In this document: positions 14,676 to 22,760 of the stretch, piece after piece
Layout of the letters: the number at the start of each line of letters is the position of its first letter
How positions within the stretch are numbered: position 1 is the first letter of the stretch
Assembly: GCF_004123295.1 (NCBI RefSeq)
Contig: NZ_SDMK01000007.1
Coordinates: 1 to 34,094, forward strand
DNA: 34,094 bases
DNA from: Silvibacterium dinghuense
GTDB lineage: Bacteria; Acidobacteriota; Terriglobia; Terriglobales; Acidobacteriaceae
Direction: 5' to 3'
Translations under genes and position numbers: made by a program
The notes under the pieces: model-generated
The model's database searches: none
What the model saw: only the letters and a program-made list of their open reading frames with translations
Told to the model about the DNA's origin: nothing

Positions 14676-16004
14676 ATGGAACATTTGTTGGCCGCGCGGT
14701 CGCAGATGGGAATGTCGCTGGCATTCCATATACTCTTCGCAACGATAGGCGTCTCTCTTCCCTTGATGATGACGGTCGCGGAATGGCGCTGGCGAGCCTC
14801 AGGTGATGACTCTTACCTCTGGTTGGCAAGACAGTGGTCAAAGGGCGCAGGGATTCTCTTTGCCGTCGGAGCTGTTTCCGGCACAGTACTTTCCTTTGAA
14901 CTCGGCCTTCTTTGGCCACGCTTCATGCAATATGCAGGCGCCATCATTGGCATGCCTTTCTCACTCGAGGGATTTGCATTTTTCACCGAAGCCATTTTTC
15001 TAGGAATCTACCTCTATGGCTGGAATCGCGTGCCAGAATGGCTCCATCTTGCGTCGGGAGGAATGGTTGCTATCAGTGGTCTTCTCTCGACCCTCTTTGT
15101 AACCGCGGCAAATGGCTGGATGAACACGCCTGCCGGTTTTCGGATCGAACATGGCCAATTCGTGGATATTCATCCATTCGCAGCGATGTTCAATCCAGCG
15201 GCTATTCCAGAAGGAATCCACATGGCTCTTGCGGCCTATTGCGCGGGAGGCTTTGCTACCGCCGGCATTCATGCATGGCTGATGCTCCGACGCGGCTTCA
15301 ATCACTTTGATTCCAACGCGATCAAAATCGCGTTAGCAATCGGAGGTATGGCGGTTCTTCTCCAGAGCGTCAGTGGTGACGCCCTCGCGCGCATGGTCGC
15401 ATCCAGACAACCGATGAAACTAGCAAGCCTGGAAGGTCAGTTCCAAACAGAAAGAAGTGCCCCACTGCGAATTGGCGGAATCCCCTTTTCCAGAGAGCGA
15501 GTGACTAAATACGCGATCGAGATACCCGACGGCCTCAGTCTCCTCGCATTTCATTCCCCTCATGCGCTGATTCAAGGACTGGAGGAAGAGCCTGAGGCCG
15601 ACTGGCCTGATGTCCGCATCGTCCATATCTGCTTCCAGGTGATGGTGGGATGTGGGATGATTTTGTGCGCTATTGCCATCCTGAGCAGCATCTTGCAATG
15701 GAAGAGCCGTGAGGCGTTAAAAACGAAGTGGTATCTGAGAATCCTGATGTTTTTGAGCCCGCTGGGGTTTATTGCTCTTGAAGCCGGCTGGATGGTGACA
15801 GAACTCGGACGTCAACCCTGGATTATCTACCACCTGATGCGAACACGCGACGCCGTAACATCGATGCCGAATCTGAATCTCACCTTTAGCGCCATGACGG
15901 CGCTGTATATCCTTCTCGGAGTGATCACACTCTGGCTACTCGCGCATCATGTCATAACCCTTCCCGAGAGAAGCGACCAAAAGTTTCGTGAGGTGACGGA
16001 ATGA
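14676..16004 (+). CDS. cydA: Cytochrome bd-type quinol oxidase subunit I (CIO-like, short Q-loop)
   Basis: The 442-residue CydA has 'RSQMGMSLAFHILFATIGVSLP' with heme-ligand His at about 18, 'FFTEAIFLGIYLYGW', 'IPEGIHMALAAY' with His at about 182, the quinol-binding 'QPMKLASLEGQF' segment, and the 'GRQPW' signature near 376. Eight or nine hydrophobic helices are visible. The short Q-loop fits the cyanide-insensitive (CIO) or short-loop class. It oxidises quinol and reduces O2 with high affinity. ATG 14676 is preferred over GTG 14658 because AGAGGGG precedes it. It overlaps cydB by 4 bp. Confidence 0.95.
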   Translation: MEHLLAARSQMGMSLAFHILFATIGVSLPLMMTVAEWRWRASGDDSYLWLARQWSKGAGILFAVGAVSGTVLSFELGLLWPRFMQYAGAIIGMPFSLEGFAFFTEAIFLGIYLYGWNRVPEWLHLASGGMVAISGLLSTLFVTAANGWMNTPAGFRIEHGQFVDIHPFAAMFNPAAIPEGIHMALAAYCAGGFATAGIHAWLMLRRGFNHFDSNAIKIALAIGGMAVLLQSVSGDALARMVASRQPMKLASLEGQFQTERSAPLRIGGIPFSRERVTKYAIEIPDGLSLLAFHSPHALIQGLEEEPEADWPDVRIVHICFQVMVGCGMILCAIAILSSILQWKSREALKTKWYLRILMFLSPLGFIALEAGWMVTELGRQPWIIYHLMRTRDAVTSMPNLNLTFSAMTALYILLGVITLWLLAHHVITLPERSDQKFREVTE

Positions 16005-17026
16005 ACGCTGGTACCGCATTAGCAGCGGTCATTCTTGGTGGCACTATCCTGTATGCGCTGTTAGCGGGCGCCGACTATGGAGCCGGCTGCTGGGATATGC
16101 TCTGTTCCGGCGCGAGGAAGCAAGAGCAACAAAACCTCATTGCACGCGCCATACAACCGGTATGGGAGACGAATCATGTATGGTTGATCCTCGTTATTGT
16201 GCTGATGTTTTCAGGCTTCCCAGGCGCGTTCTCCGCTCTGTCCGTAGGGCTCGCGGTACCTTTGCTGTTCGTTCTACTAGGGATCGTCCTGAGAGGCTCC
16301 GCTTTTGTTTTTCGGGCCTACTTCGTGGGTGCCCCAGACATCCAATCTTCATGGGGTAGGGTCTTCTCCATCTCCAGCAGTTTTACTCCATTCTTTCTTG
16401 GTGTCATTATCGGCGCGATCTCATGCAATCAGACTATTGTGAGTCATGGAATCAGCGTGAATGGATTTCTGAAGACATGGTGGGGAATATTTCCGGTCTG
16501 TGTCGGCCTTCTTGCACTCATGCTCTTTGCGTTTTTGTCAGCAAGCTATCTCACAGTCGAAGCAACCACGGTCGAACTACAGGACGATTTCAGAAGTCGA
16601 GGGCTTGCAGCCTGGGTCACATCTGTCATCATGGCAGGCATCACGCTTCTTATGGCGGGTTCATCTGCATACGAGATCAGAAGCGCATTGATGAGTCTAC
16701 GTGTATTCCCCATCGTGCTCCTCGCAATCTGTGTTTCTCTGGTGGCCGCTTATTCACTCTTCAGAAGATATTTCGCTATGGCAAGAGTGGCCGCCGCACT
16801 TCAGGTTGCACTCATTCTGCTCGGCTGGGGTCTGGCCCAATACCCTTACATAATTCGGCCTGATATCACAATCTCGAACAGTCAGGCACCAAACAATGTC
16901 CTGATCGCACTTCTGTTTGTGGCAGCCGGAGGAATGGTAGTGTTAGTCCCTTCTTTAACCTTGCTCCTCTACGTCTTCAAACGAAGAAATGCCTATCCTC
17001 AACGGCACATCACAACTCTACAATGA
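16001..17026 (+). CDS. cydB: Cytochrome bd-type quinol oxidase subunit II
   Basis: The 341-residue CydB starts with 'GGTILYALLAGADYGAGCWDML' (family YxxLxGxDxGxG pattern). It has 'PVWETNHVWLILVIVLMFSGFPGAFSAL', the hallmark CydB motif, and about eight TM helices. Its ATG overlaps the cydA stop (ATGA), which implies translational coupling. No small CydX-like gene is seen after it; the response-regulator gene begins 26 bp after its stop. Confidence 0.95.
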   Translation: MNAGTALAAVILGGTILYALLAGADYGAGCWDMLCSGARKQEQQNLIARAIQPVWETNHVWLILVIVLMFSGFPGAFSALSVGLAVPLLFVLLGIVLRGSAFVFRAYFVGAPDIQSSWGRVFSISSSFTPFFLGVIIGAISCNQTIVSHGISVNGFLKTWWGIFPVCVGLLALMLFAFLSASYLTVEATTVELQDDFRSRGLAAWVTSVIMAGITLLMAGSSAYEIRSALMSLRVFPIVLLAICVSLVAAYSLFRRYFAMARVAAALQVALILLGWGLAQYPYIIRPDITISNSQAPNNVLIALLFVAAGGMVVLVPSLTLLLYVFKRRNAYPQRHITTLQ

Positions 17027-17052
17027 TGACCAGAGCGAAAAGAGCATAGCGC

Positions 17053-17754
17053 ATGAACAACCATCATCGAAACACCCCGCGTCCTCCAGCCGCACTTTCG
17101 CACTCGAGCAGCGGAACTATTTCGAGCCCCGAGAGGATCGTCTACATCGTGGACGACGATGCACGAGTAAGACGTTCCCTGGCTAATCTTCTGGCATCTT
17201 TCGACATTCCTACCCGAGCGTTTCCGTCCGCCCTCGAATACCTGAATTGCGAACTCCCAGACCTCCTGTCATGTCTCATTCTCGACATTAACCTTCCTGG
17301 CCTGAGCGGATTGGCGCTTCAGCAAAGGCTCGTAAGCCAGCAACACCCACCCATTATCTTTCTTACCGGACATGGTGACGTTCCGTCTTCCGTGCAAGCG
17401 ATGAAGGCCGGAGCGGTCGATTTCCTACCGAAGCCGTTCCATAAGGATCAACTCTTACGGGCCATCGATGAGGCATTCCAACGCCATGCTGAATCGCGAG
17501 TCATCCACGCCGAACTTGCCGATTTAAACGCACGGTATGGCCGTCTCACTCCGAGAGAAAGAGAAGTTCTGGCCCTGATCGTCGCTGGCCGCTTGAACAA
17601 ACAGGCTGCCGCCGAATTGGGGATTAGCGAGATCACCTGCCAGGTGCATCGTGGTCAGATCATGAGGAAGATGTCAGCCGAATCCCTGGCAGATCTGGTG
17701 CGCATGGCCTCGAAGCTCCAGATCCCCCTGCCGAAGCGTCTGGGCTCGTCATAA
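17053..17754 (+). CDS. FixJ-like (NarL/LuxR-HTH) response regulator
   Basis: A 233-residue regulator. The receiver domain is at about residues 28-145, with acidic pocket VDDD at 33-36, phospho-acceptor Asp78 in CLILDINLPG, FLTGHGDVP, and the Lys in 'LPKPF'. A short linker leads to a LuxR-type HTH (about 168-228): 'LTPREREVLALIVAGRLNKQAAAELGISE...VHRGQIMRKM'. The 'VHRGQIMRKM' recognition region is the FixJ/TtrR/NodW style. Its position directly behind cydB, under dyad site 7, suggests it is a member of the regulon. It is my leading candidate for the protein that binds the dyad sites, by inference. The cognate kinase is probably the one at 18950-20734. Confidence 0.9.
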   Translation: MNNHHRNTPRPPAALSHSSSGTISSPERIVYIVDDDARVRRSLANLLASFDIPTRAFPSALEYLNCELPDLLSCLILDINLPGLSGLALQQRLVSQQHPPIIFLTGHGDVPSSVQAMKAGAVDFLPKPFHKDQLLRAIDEAFQRHAESRVIHAELADLNARYGRLTPREREVLALIVAGRLNKQAAAELGISEITCQVHRGQIMRKMSAESLADLVRMASKLQIPLPKRLGSS

Positions 17755-17885
17755 CGTCTCTTCTCAAAAGAGTGATGGTGGGCGCAGAGACAAGAGGGGC
17801 GAGGGACAGTTCATGCCCCCGAAGCTGCCGTTTACTGGCGGGCTCTGGCCATACGCGTTAACTGGGTCATTCGAACCCGGATGGC

Positions 17886-18230
17886 TCAGCCAAGATCTTG
17901 GAAAGCATGACCATCGATTTGGATCCTCTGCACCAGTTCAGCAGACAGCTCATTTGCAGCCACGGCTCTGTAAAATTCCCATGGATGCAGACTGGACAAA
18001 TCGGGCAACGCAGCTCCAGCTCGAACATAGAGACCTAAATTCGGCTCTTGCGAATTCACGTAGAGATCAAACTCTTGTATTGGAGTAGCTCCCCTTAGGT
18101 TTGCGTTAGCTTCCTCCGTTACACATCTCGCCTCAAGTTGCTCATCCGTCTCTTCTAAAGCTGCAGTCTGCTCGTCGATTTGTTCCTCAGCGATTTTGTT
18201 CTTGTCCGGAAGATTCATCTTTTCAGGCAT
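17886..18230 (-). CDS. Small acidic protein, unknown
   Basis: A 114-residue predicted protein. The N-terminal half is highly charged and probably helical or coiled (EEQIDEQTAALEETDEQLEA). The second half is more globular, with 'LYVRAGAALPDLSSLHPWEFYRAVAANEL'. A GAGAGGG ribosome-site-like stretch lies upstream of the ATG. It follows the membrane protein gene by 68 bp on the same strand and is probably the last gene of the kinase operon. No family recognised. An overlapping + strand frame (17813-18088) looks like its shadow. Confidence 0.55.
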   Translation of the reverse strand: MPEKMNLPDKNKIAEEQIDEQTAALEETDEQLEARCVTEEANANLRGATPIQEFDLYVNSQEPNLGLYVRAGAALPDLSSLHPWEFYRAVAANELSAELVQRIQIDGHAFQDLG

Positions 18231-18298
18231 AGCCTAGCCCTCTCGTCTTCTTATACTCCAGCACACATGTAGCGAATAGCCCCACCTGACATCATGAT

Positions 18299-18883
18299 TC
18301 AGGAGCCGGCATGTGAGCGCGAAGGGCGCAGTTCGTCAAACAGCATATGACAGGAAAGCACGAAAAGATTAAGCCCAAACGACCACAGATAGCTATACAG
18401 CAACCATGACAACAGGTGGCCCGTAGCATAACGGAATATCAATAAGACCAGGCACGATACGGCTGCAATGACAGAAGATGCGTAACACCATTTGGAACGG
18501 TGATCATCGACGGTATCTCTTGCAGAGAGATACTCTGTCACGGCGACACAAAAAGCCTGCAGGGCTGCCAGATATAGAAACCACTTTGCCTCGCTTTGAC
18601 TGGCGATAAAGCAGCCAATGCCAATCATCGTGCCGATTAATCCCTGAAAACGGAGCGCCACTCTTCCCGAATGTTGATGTGGGAGCATGAAGCTACTGGC
18701 CAACGCAATGGCGCTGTCAGCGACTATATATGCAGACAGAACCACAAAAGAGATCACAGTTCCGACCGGCATCAATAAAAGGGTTGCGTTTATCGCCGAA
18801 CAAAAGGCGATCACACCCCCTGCCACCAGCGCGACGATACCACGCACGCAGGTAGCTCCCCAATATGCAGTGTAGTCCGTCAT
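18299..18883 (-). CDS. Small multi-pass membrane protein (HdeD/DUF308-like)
   Basis: The 194-residue protein has about six hydrophobic helices in pairs, starting 'GIVALVAGGVIAFCSAINATLLLMPVG', resembling the HdeD/DUF308 membrane family associated with acid stress. The resemblance is by layout and composition only. ATG 18883 is preferred because AAGGAA lies upstream; the longer frame to 18919 has none. It lies 66 bp after the histidine kinase on the same strand. Confidence 0.6.
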   Translation of the reverse strand: MTDYTAYWGATCVRGIVALVAGGVIAFCSAINATLLLMPVGTVISFVVLSAYIVADSAIALASSFMLPHQHSGRVALRFQGLIGTMIGIGCFIASQSEAKWFLYLAALQAFCVAVTEYLSARDTVDDHRSKWCYASSVIAAVSCLVLLIFRYATGHLLSWLLYSYLWSFGLNLFVLSCHMLFDELRPSRSHAGS

Positions 18884-18949
18884 TCTTACGTTCCTTGCTA
18901 AAAAACCACAGTAAAACATTCGACATCAAGGCCGCCCGGAGCAAACCCG

Positions 18950-20734
18950 CTACGAATATTCGGGCTTATAGGCTCGAATAGTGAACTCAAAGGTCATACC
19001 GACATCCTTATTGATGGTAGCCCATAGCTGGCCACCGTGATTCTCAATAATGGAACGGCTGATGGAAAGACCTATCCCAAAACCTTCGGCTTTCGTACTG
19101 TAAAACCTGTCGAAAATGTAATCAAGCTTGTCGGGGGCTACAGCCATCCCCGTATCTCGGACAAGAACACCCACGGATTCTCGATGAAGATTGTAAGTGG
19201 CAATCAACAGTTCTCGTGGTCGATTTTGTACTGCGGCCATAGAATCGATACTGTTCTTGATGAGGTTACATATCACTTGTTGCAACTGGACACGATCTCC
19301 GAGAACCTGCTTCAGTCCTTGCGCGGGTTGAATTGTCAGGCTGATTGCGCCATTGCGAAGATCACCCTGAATGAGAGGCAAGATCTCTTCGACACACTGA
19401 TTGAGATCAACAGGTTTCTTGTCTATCAGTGTCACCTGGCTTAACGCCTTGAGCCCCCGAACTACGTCCGCCGCCCACTCGCCATCACGGACAATCCACT
19501 CAGCTGTCTCATGTGCTCTGACCAGGTTCGGAGGAGTAGCGTCCAACCATCGCAAGAGTGCAGAGGCATTGGTCACAATTGCTGTTAGAGGTTGATTCGT
19601 CTCATGCGCAATCGAAGCCCCTAATTCACCAATGGTCATGACCCGCGATGCATGCTCGAGCTCCGTTCGAAGCGCTCGCAACATGGCCTCCGAGCGCTTT
19701 CGCTCTGTCATATCTATGACAAACGCAACTGTCTTGTGTTCTGCCCCATCCAGGCTTGTACAGCTGATCAAAACAGGGATATGAGTGCCATCCCGGCGTC
19801 GATACTCTCTTTCGTAAGGTTGAACCGATCCTTTCGCCTTCAGTTCATCCATCAATTGCTGGTCGTCTTCCCTCAACTCTGGCGGTGTTAGATCCGCCCA
19901 TCGTATTCGCCCCGATTGAATGTCTTCGCGAGAATAGCCAATGATCTTCATAAATGCATCGTTGGCTTCCGCGATTTGCCCATCGTCCGTCCAGATAGCA
20001 ATGCCGATAATATTGGCGTCCACCAACCTTCGAATCTGGGCCTCACGCTCGTGAAGTTCTTGGGTGAGACGCATGTTCTCAAACGACATGGCGGCTTGTG
20101 ATGCCAAGAGCTTCAGAACGACTAAACATTCCGGCACGAGTGGATTTGACTTGTTGCGGTCTTCCAGAACAAGCAATGCGATGAGCTTACCCTTGCTCAT
20201 CAGAGGCAAGCCAAGCATGGAACCGGAGCGATTTTGCCAAATGTAATCGTCAGGAGAATGTCCGTTGGGGGAAAACACATCCTCCCGAACAGTGCTTTCC
20301 GTCATGAGTCTTGTCAACTCGACAGCATAGCCAGGCAGATCCCCGTCCGAAGATCGCTCATCACGAAAATTCACCTCAACACGACCAGGCCGGGAAATTG
20401 CCTCCGCGACAACGCGAGCGTCCTTACGCTCATACATAATCAAAACAGCACGTTCAGAGCCAGCATATTGGCTCGCCGCCTTCATGAGTAAACGAATCAG
20501 GCGATCGGGAGCTATTTCATTTGAGACCTGCTGCAGCGTTTCAGCGATGACCGTGAAGTCAAGCAGCTCATTCCGAGCCTGAGAGATTTCAGAGGATCTA
20601 TTGATAGCAACCAGTGAGCCGCCCTTGACCGACTGGACATGACCTTCGTCCTTACCTGGCCAGCGGGGAGCCCCATCGCCATGCACGCGGATTCGAAATT
20701 CGTCGAGTCTGGCGCGCGCATCCTCCCCTTTCAC
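18950..20734 (-). CDS. GAF-PAS sensor histidine kinase
   Basis: The 594-residue soluble kinase has a GAF domain (about residues 65-220, ending 'LLASQAAMSFENMRLTQEL') and a PAS domain with PAC (about 230-345, 'DMTERKRSEAML'). HisKA follows with the phospho-acceptor His377 in GASIAHETNQPLTAI, then HATPase_c (about 470-590) with the N-box 'QVICNLIKNSIDSM' and 'GFGIGLSISRSIIENHGG'. The G1 box reads DTGMA instead of DxGxG. The PAS lacks an obvious FixL-type heme His, so direct O2 sensing by that route is not supported. The N-terminus resembles the C-terminal part of large Ser/Thr-kinase/ATPase/histidine-kinase fusion proteins. It is likely to pair with the FixJ-like regulator at 17053. Confidence 0.9.
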   Translation of the reverse strand: MKGEDARARLDEFRIRVHGDGAPRWPGKDEGHVQSVKGGSLVAINRSSEISQARNELLDFTVIAETLQQVSNEIAPDRLIRLLMKAASQYAGSERAVLIMYERKDARVVAEAISRPGRVEVNFRDERSSDGDLPGYAVELTRLMTESTVREDVFSPNGHSPDDYIWQNRSGSMLGLPLMSKGKLIALLVLEDRNKSNPLVPECLVVLKLLASQAAMSFENMRLTQELHEREAQIRRLVDANIIGIAIWTDDGQIAEANDAFMKIIGYSREDIQSGRIRWADLTPPELREDDQQLMDELKAKGSVQPYEREYRRRDGTHIPVLISCTSLDGAEHKTVAFVIDMTERKRSEAMLRALRTELEHASRVMTIGELGASIAHETNQPLTAIVTNASALLRWLDATPPNLVRAHETAEWIVRDGEWAADVVRGLKALSQVTLIDKKPVDLNQCVEEILPLIQGDLRNGAISLTIQPAQGLKQVLGDRVQLQQVICNLIKNSIDSMAAVQNRPRELLIATYNLHRESVGVLVRDTGMAVAPDKLDYIFDRFYSTKAEGFGIGLSISRSIIENHGGQLWATINKDVGMTFEFTIRAYKPEYS

Positions 20735-20801
20735 AATGCTCTTACTCCTTTCGCTGATTGCAGACTCTGCATTCCATTAAAAAGTCCCACCTCTCATTTG
20801 C

Positions 20802-20848
20802 ATAATGAATTCCTAGAATTATAGATATTCACTATATGAATACATGAC
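20802..20848 (-). promoter_or_regulatory. Weak island dyad site 8 upstream of the kinase operon
   Basis: The plus strand reads ACTATA-TGAATA-CATGAC (20831-20848), matching site 3 in most positions. On the minus strand, towards the kinase, CATTAT (20802-20807) stands 35 bp away. TATTCA/TGAATA also form a perfect local inverted repeat here. The arms are less conserved than at other sites and the -10 begins with C, so this copy is uncertain. Confidence 0.4.
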
Positions 20849-21239
20849 GGCTATTCCCGTCTCGGCCACGTGCACCGATCGATGGTCACGGCTCTTGCAA
20901 AACGACAACCGAACTTCACTAAAGGGACGACAAGCAGGAGATCTGCTTATCTCTTGCGCAGTCACATGCACTCCAGAATGCATCCTCGTGATGCCCGGAA
21001 GCCCTCAATTCCGGAAAAGGCTTTGAGCCGCTCCAGCGACTGACTCCGAGTGGAGTCCAAACTTCTTCTGAGCGTCTATTAGCTATACAAATGTCCCGAC
21101 TGTATTCATCCCAATGATGCGAACTTTGCTGTCAACCACCGCGTTCAAATCAAACTTCGATATTCGTTCAACGCTCATCTGTCTCAATGAGGTGGAGAGA
21201 GTATGCATCTGATTAAAAGCTGCCTCCTAAGTGCGCCGC
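20849..21239. other. Gene-free stretch between divergent operons
   Basis: This is the middle of a 704-bp divergent gap. The only plus-strand frame of any length (20844-21026) has no ribosome site and no recognisable protein. I see no RNA gene, repeat or additional dyad here. Confidence 0.45.
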
Positions 21240-21285
21240 ATCATAGAAACATATAATTGGCCGATATTTTGTGCGCTATTATCAT
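21240..21285 (+). promoter_or_regulatory. Island dyad site 9 with -10 element, drives 21439 gene
   Basis: ATCATA-GAAACA-TATAAT (21240-21257) plus TG is followed by TATCAT (21280-21285), 34 bp centre to centre. Predicted start is near 21292, with a leader of about 147 nt. Read the other way the dyad is ATTATA-TGTTTC-TATGAT, close to sites 4 and 7, with a poorer -10 (TTTAAT). Confidence 0.65.
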
Positions 21286-21438
21286 GCTGATTCAAGGCAT
21301 AAGCCGCTAAATCACCTTCAGGAACAGAGGCGTATTTCAAGAGCCGATCAAGCAATTCCTGAATAGAAGAGTTGTTTTGCAGAGAAAGAACATAACAGAC
21401 ACGCATACAACTTTGTAGGCTTCTAAAAGGGGATACAG

Positions 21439-21771
21439 ATGAGCGCGAAGAATGAGCCTAGCAAAGGATTTAGTCACGATATGCAAGCTGAGAGGGTGCA
21501 ACCCCAGCCAGACCATCCCATCCGAGCGATCGAGTTGTTTGCCTGGCTCGGCGTAGACGAGCTACATTCGGGAGAGATCGGCCTGAAGCAAGTATGGGCG
21601 CCTGGCGCGAAGATTCCCCTCGTGGCCGTAAAACGTTACACGATGGAGGCACCCGCCATTGTGGATGCAATGCAGAGGCAGGCAAAGGTCTATGGCAAAA
21701 AGATTCGCCTGTGCCGGTTTGTATTTGCAGAAGTTGTGTCCGAGACGCCGGCTGGCGAAGATAAGCCATGA
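21439..21771 (+). CDS. Small protein of unknown function
   Basis: A 110-residue protein with no family I recognise. Residues about 28-105 look globular: 'IRAIELFAWLGVDELHSGEIGLKQ', 'IPLVAVKRYTMEAPAIVDAMQRQAKVYGKKIRLCRFVFAEVV'. There is no signal peptide or membrane segment. AAAGGGG lies 7 bases before the ATG, and site 9 with a clear -10 lies upstream, so it is probably expressed as a regulon member. The histidine phosphatase gene starts about 90 bp downstream on the same strand. Confidence 0.65.
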   Translation: MSAKNEPSKGFSHDMQAERVQPQPDHPIRAIELFAWLGVDELHSGEIGLKQVWAPGAKIPLVAVKRYTMEAPAIVDAMQRQAKVYGKKIRLCRFVFAEVVSETPAGEDKP

Positions 21772-21859
21772 TCCCTGCCATGGATCCAAACCTCCAGGTT
21801 AACGCCTGCTACAGAGAGCCAAGTGCTTGCTCGGCGGGAAGCCTAAAAGGAATAGCGAA

Positions 21860-22426
21860 ATGCAACCCAAAGCTCCCGTCATTATGATCATTCGCCACGC
21901 AGAAAAGCCAACTCAAGCAATTGCCGGCGTCAAACAAAAGGGCGAAAAAAATTCGCATCACCTGACGGTAAAAGGTTGGCAACGTGCAGGTGCGCTTGCG
22001 CACTTCTTTGCGCCCGGACACGCTCAGTCATCGGAGTCGTTGATTGTCCCACCTCAATTTCTCTTTGCCTCAGCGCCTTCGCATAGCGCAGATGACGAGT
22101 GCAAAAGCCACCGTCCCGAAGCGACCATCAAACCACTCGCAGAAAAACTTGGCCTGAAAATCAATATGACTTTCAACAGAGGACAAGAGTCAGCCGTTGC
22201 GAGTGCTGCCCAAGCCTGCAAGGGGCCCGTCCTGATTGCCTGGCAACACGACAGTATCTACGAAATCGCAAAAGTGATTCCTGGCGGAGACATTGCTCCT
22301 CAACACTGGCCCGAGAACCGATTCGACATCGTGTTCGTCTTCACCCTCCGCAGCTCCCAAAATGGCTATAGCTTTGACCAGGTGCCTCAATGCCTGCTTG
22401 CGGGTGACACTCCGGATGTGTTTTGA
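21860..22426 (+). CDS. Histidine phosphatase (phosphoglycerate-mutase-like) family protein
   Basis: The 188-residue protein opens with 'VIMIIRHAEKPT', the RHG-type catalytic motif of the histidine phosphatase superfamily (RHAEKP variety). It has 'LTVKGWQRAGALAHFF', an internal 'FASAPSHSADD' segment with the second-site residues, and 'VLIAWQHDSIYEIAKVI' carrying the C-terminal catalytic His. ATG 21860 is chosen because AAGGAA precedes it. The substrate is unknown; the RHAEKP group is not the glycolytic mutase. It is convergent with cbpM, with a gap of 15 bp. Confidence 0.8.
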   Translation: MQPKAPVIMIIRHAEKPTQAIAGVKQKGEKNSHHLTVKGWQRAGALAHFFAPGHAQSSESLIVPPQFLFASAPSHSADDECKSHRPEATIKPLAEKLGLKINMTFNRGQESAVASAAQACKGPVLIAWQHDSIYEIAKVIPGGDIAPQHWPENRFDIVFVFTLRSSQNGYSFDQVPQCLLAGDTPDVF

Positions 22427-22441
22427 CGACACTGGGTGCGC

Positions 22442-22750
22442 TCAACCGCGCCGACGCAATGCCTCATTCTCAAGCTGAACAAGGGACAATTTATCCAGAA
22501 GATCAAGGACCACCGAGATACCCGCGAGGTTGATTCCTAAAGAGCGCCGAAGCCGAACAATCTTCCGCAGGCGAGGCGCTGCCGCAGGATCGAACAGTAA
22601 CTCGATCTCATTGCGCCTGATAGGAGTGATCAGTCCGAATTCTATAAACTGCGAAATCAGCGCAGGATGCACATCGGCATGGAGAGCGAGATCTTCGAGA
22701 GTCAATTCGGAGCCCTCACGACGGCGAAGAACAATGGCGTATGACTGCAT
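22442..22750 (-). CDS. cbpM: Chaperone modulator CbpM-like (MerR-type HTH)
   Basis: The 102-residue protein has a MerR-like fold: 'LTLEDLALHADVHPALISQFIEFGLITPIRR' followed by 'LRKIVRLRRSLGINLAGISVVLDLLDKL'. This matches CbpM, which binds and restrains the J-domain protein CbpA; HspR-type MerR repressors are the alternative. AGGAGGAG lies just before ATG 22750. It follows the J-protein gene by 10 bp, the usual cbpA-cbpM order. The CbpM role is inferred from this context. Confidence 0.82.
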   Translation of the reverse strand: MQSYAIVLRRREGSELTLEDLALHADVHPALISQFIEFGLITPIRRNEIELLFDPAAAPRLRKIVRLRRSLGINLAGISVVLDLLDKLSLVQLENEALRRRG

Positions 22751-22760
22751 CTTTCTCCTC

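Noticed and set aside
18950-20734. Calling the kinase FixL
   Set aside because: It has a GAF plus PAS layout and no histidine at the position expected for FixL heme ligation; only the HisKA/HATPase part is FixL-like.
20844-21026. 60-codon frame in the 704-bp divergent gap
   Set aside because: No ribosome site, no family pattern, and Cys/Arg-rich composition typical of a chance frame.
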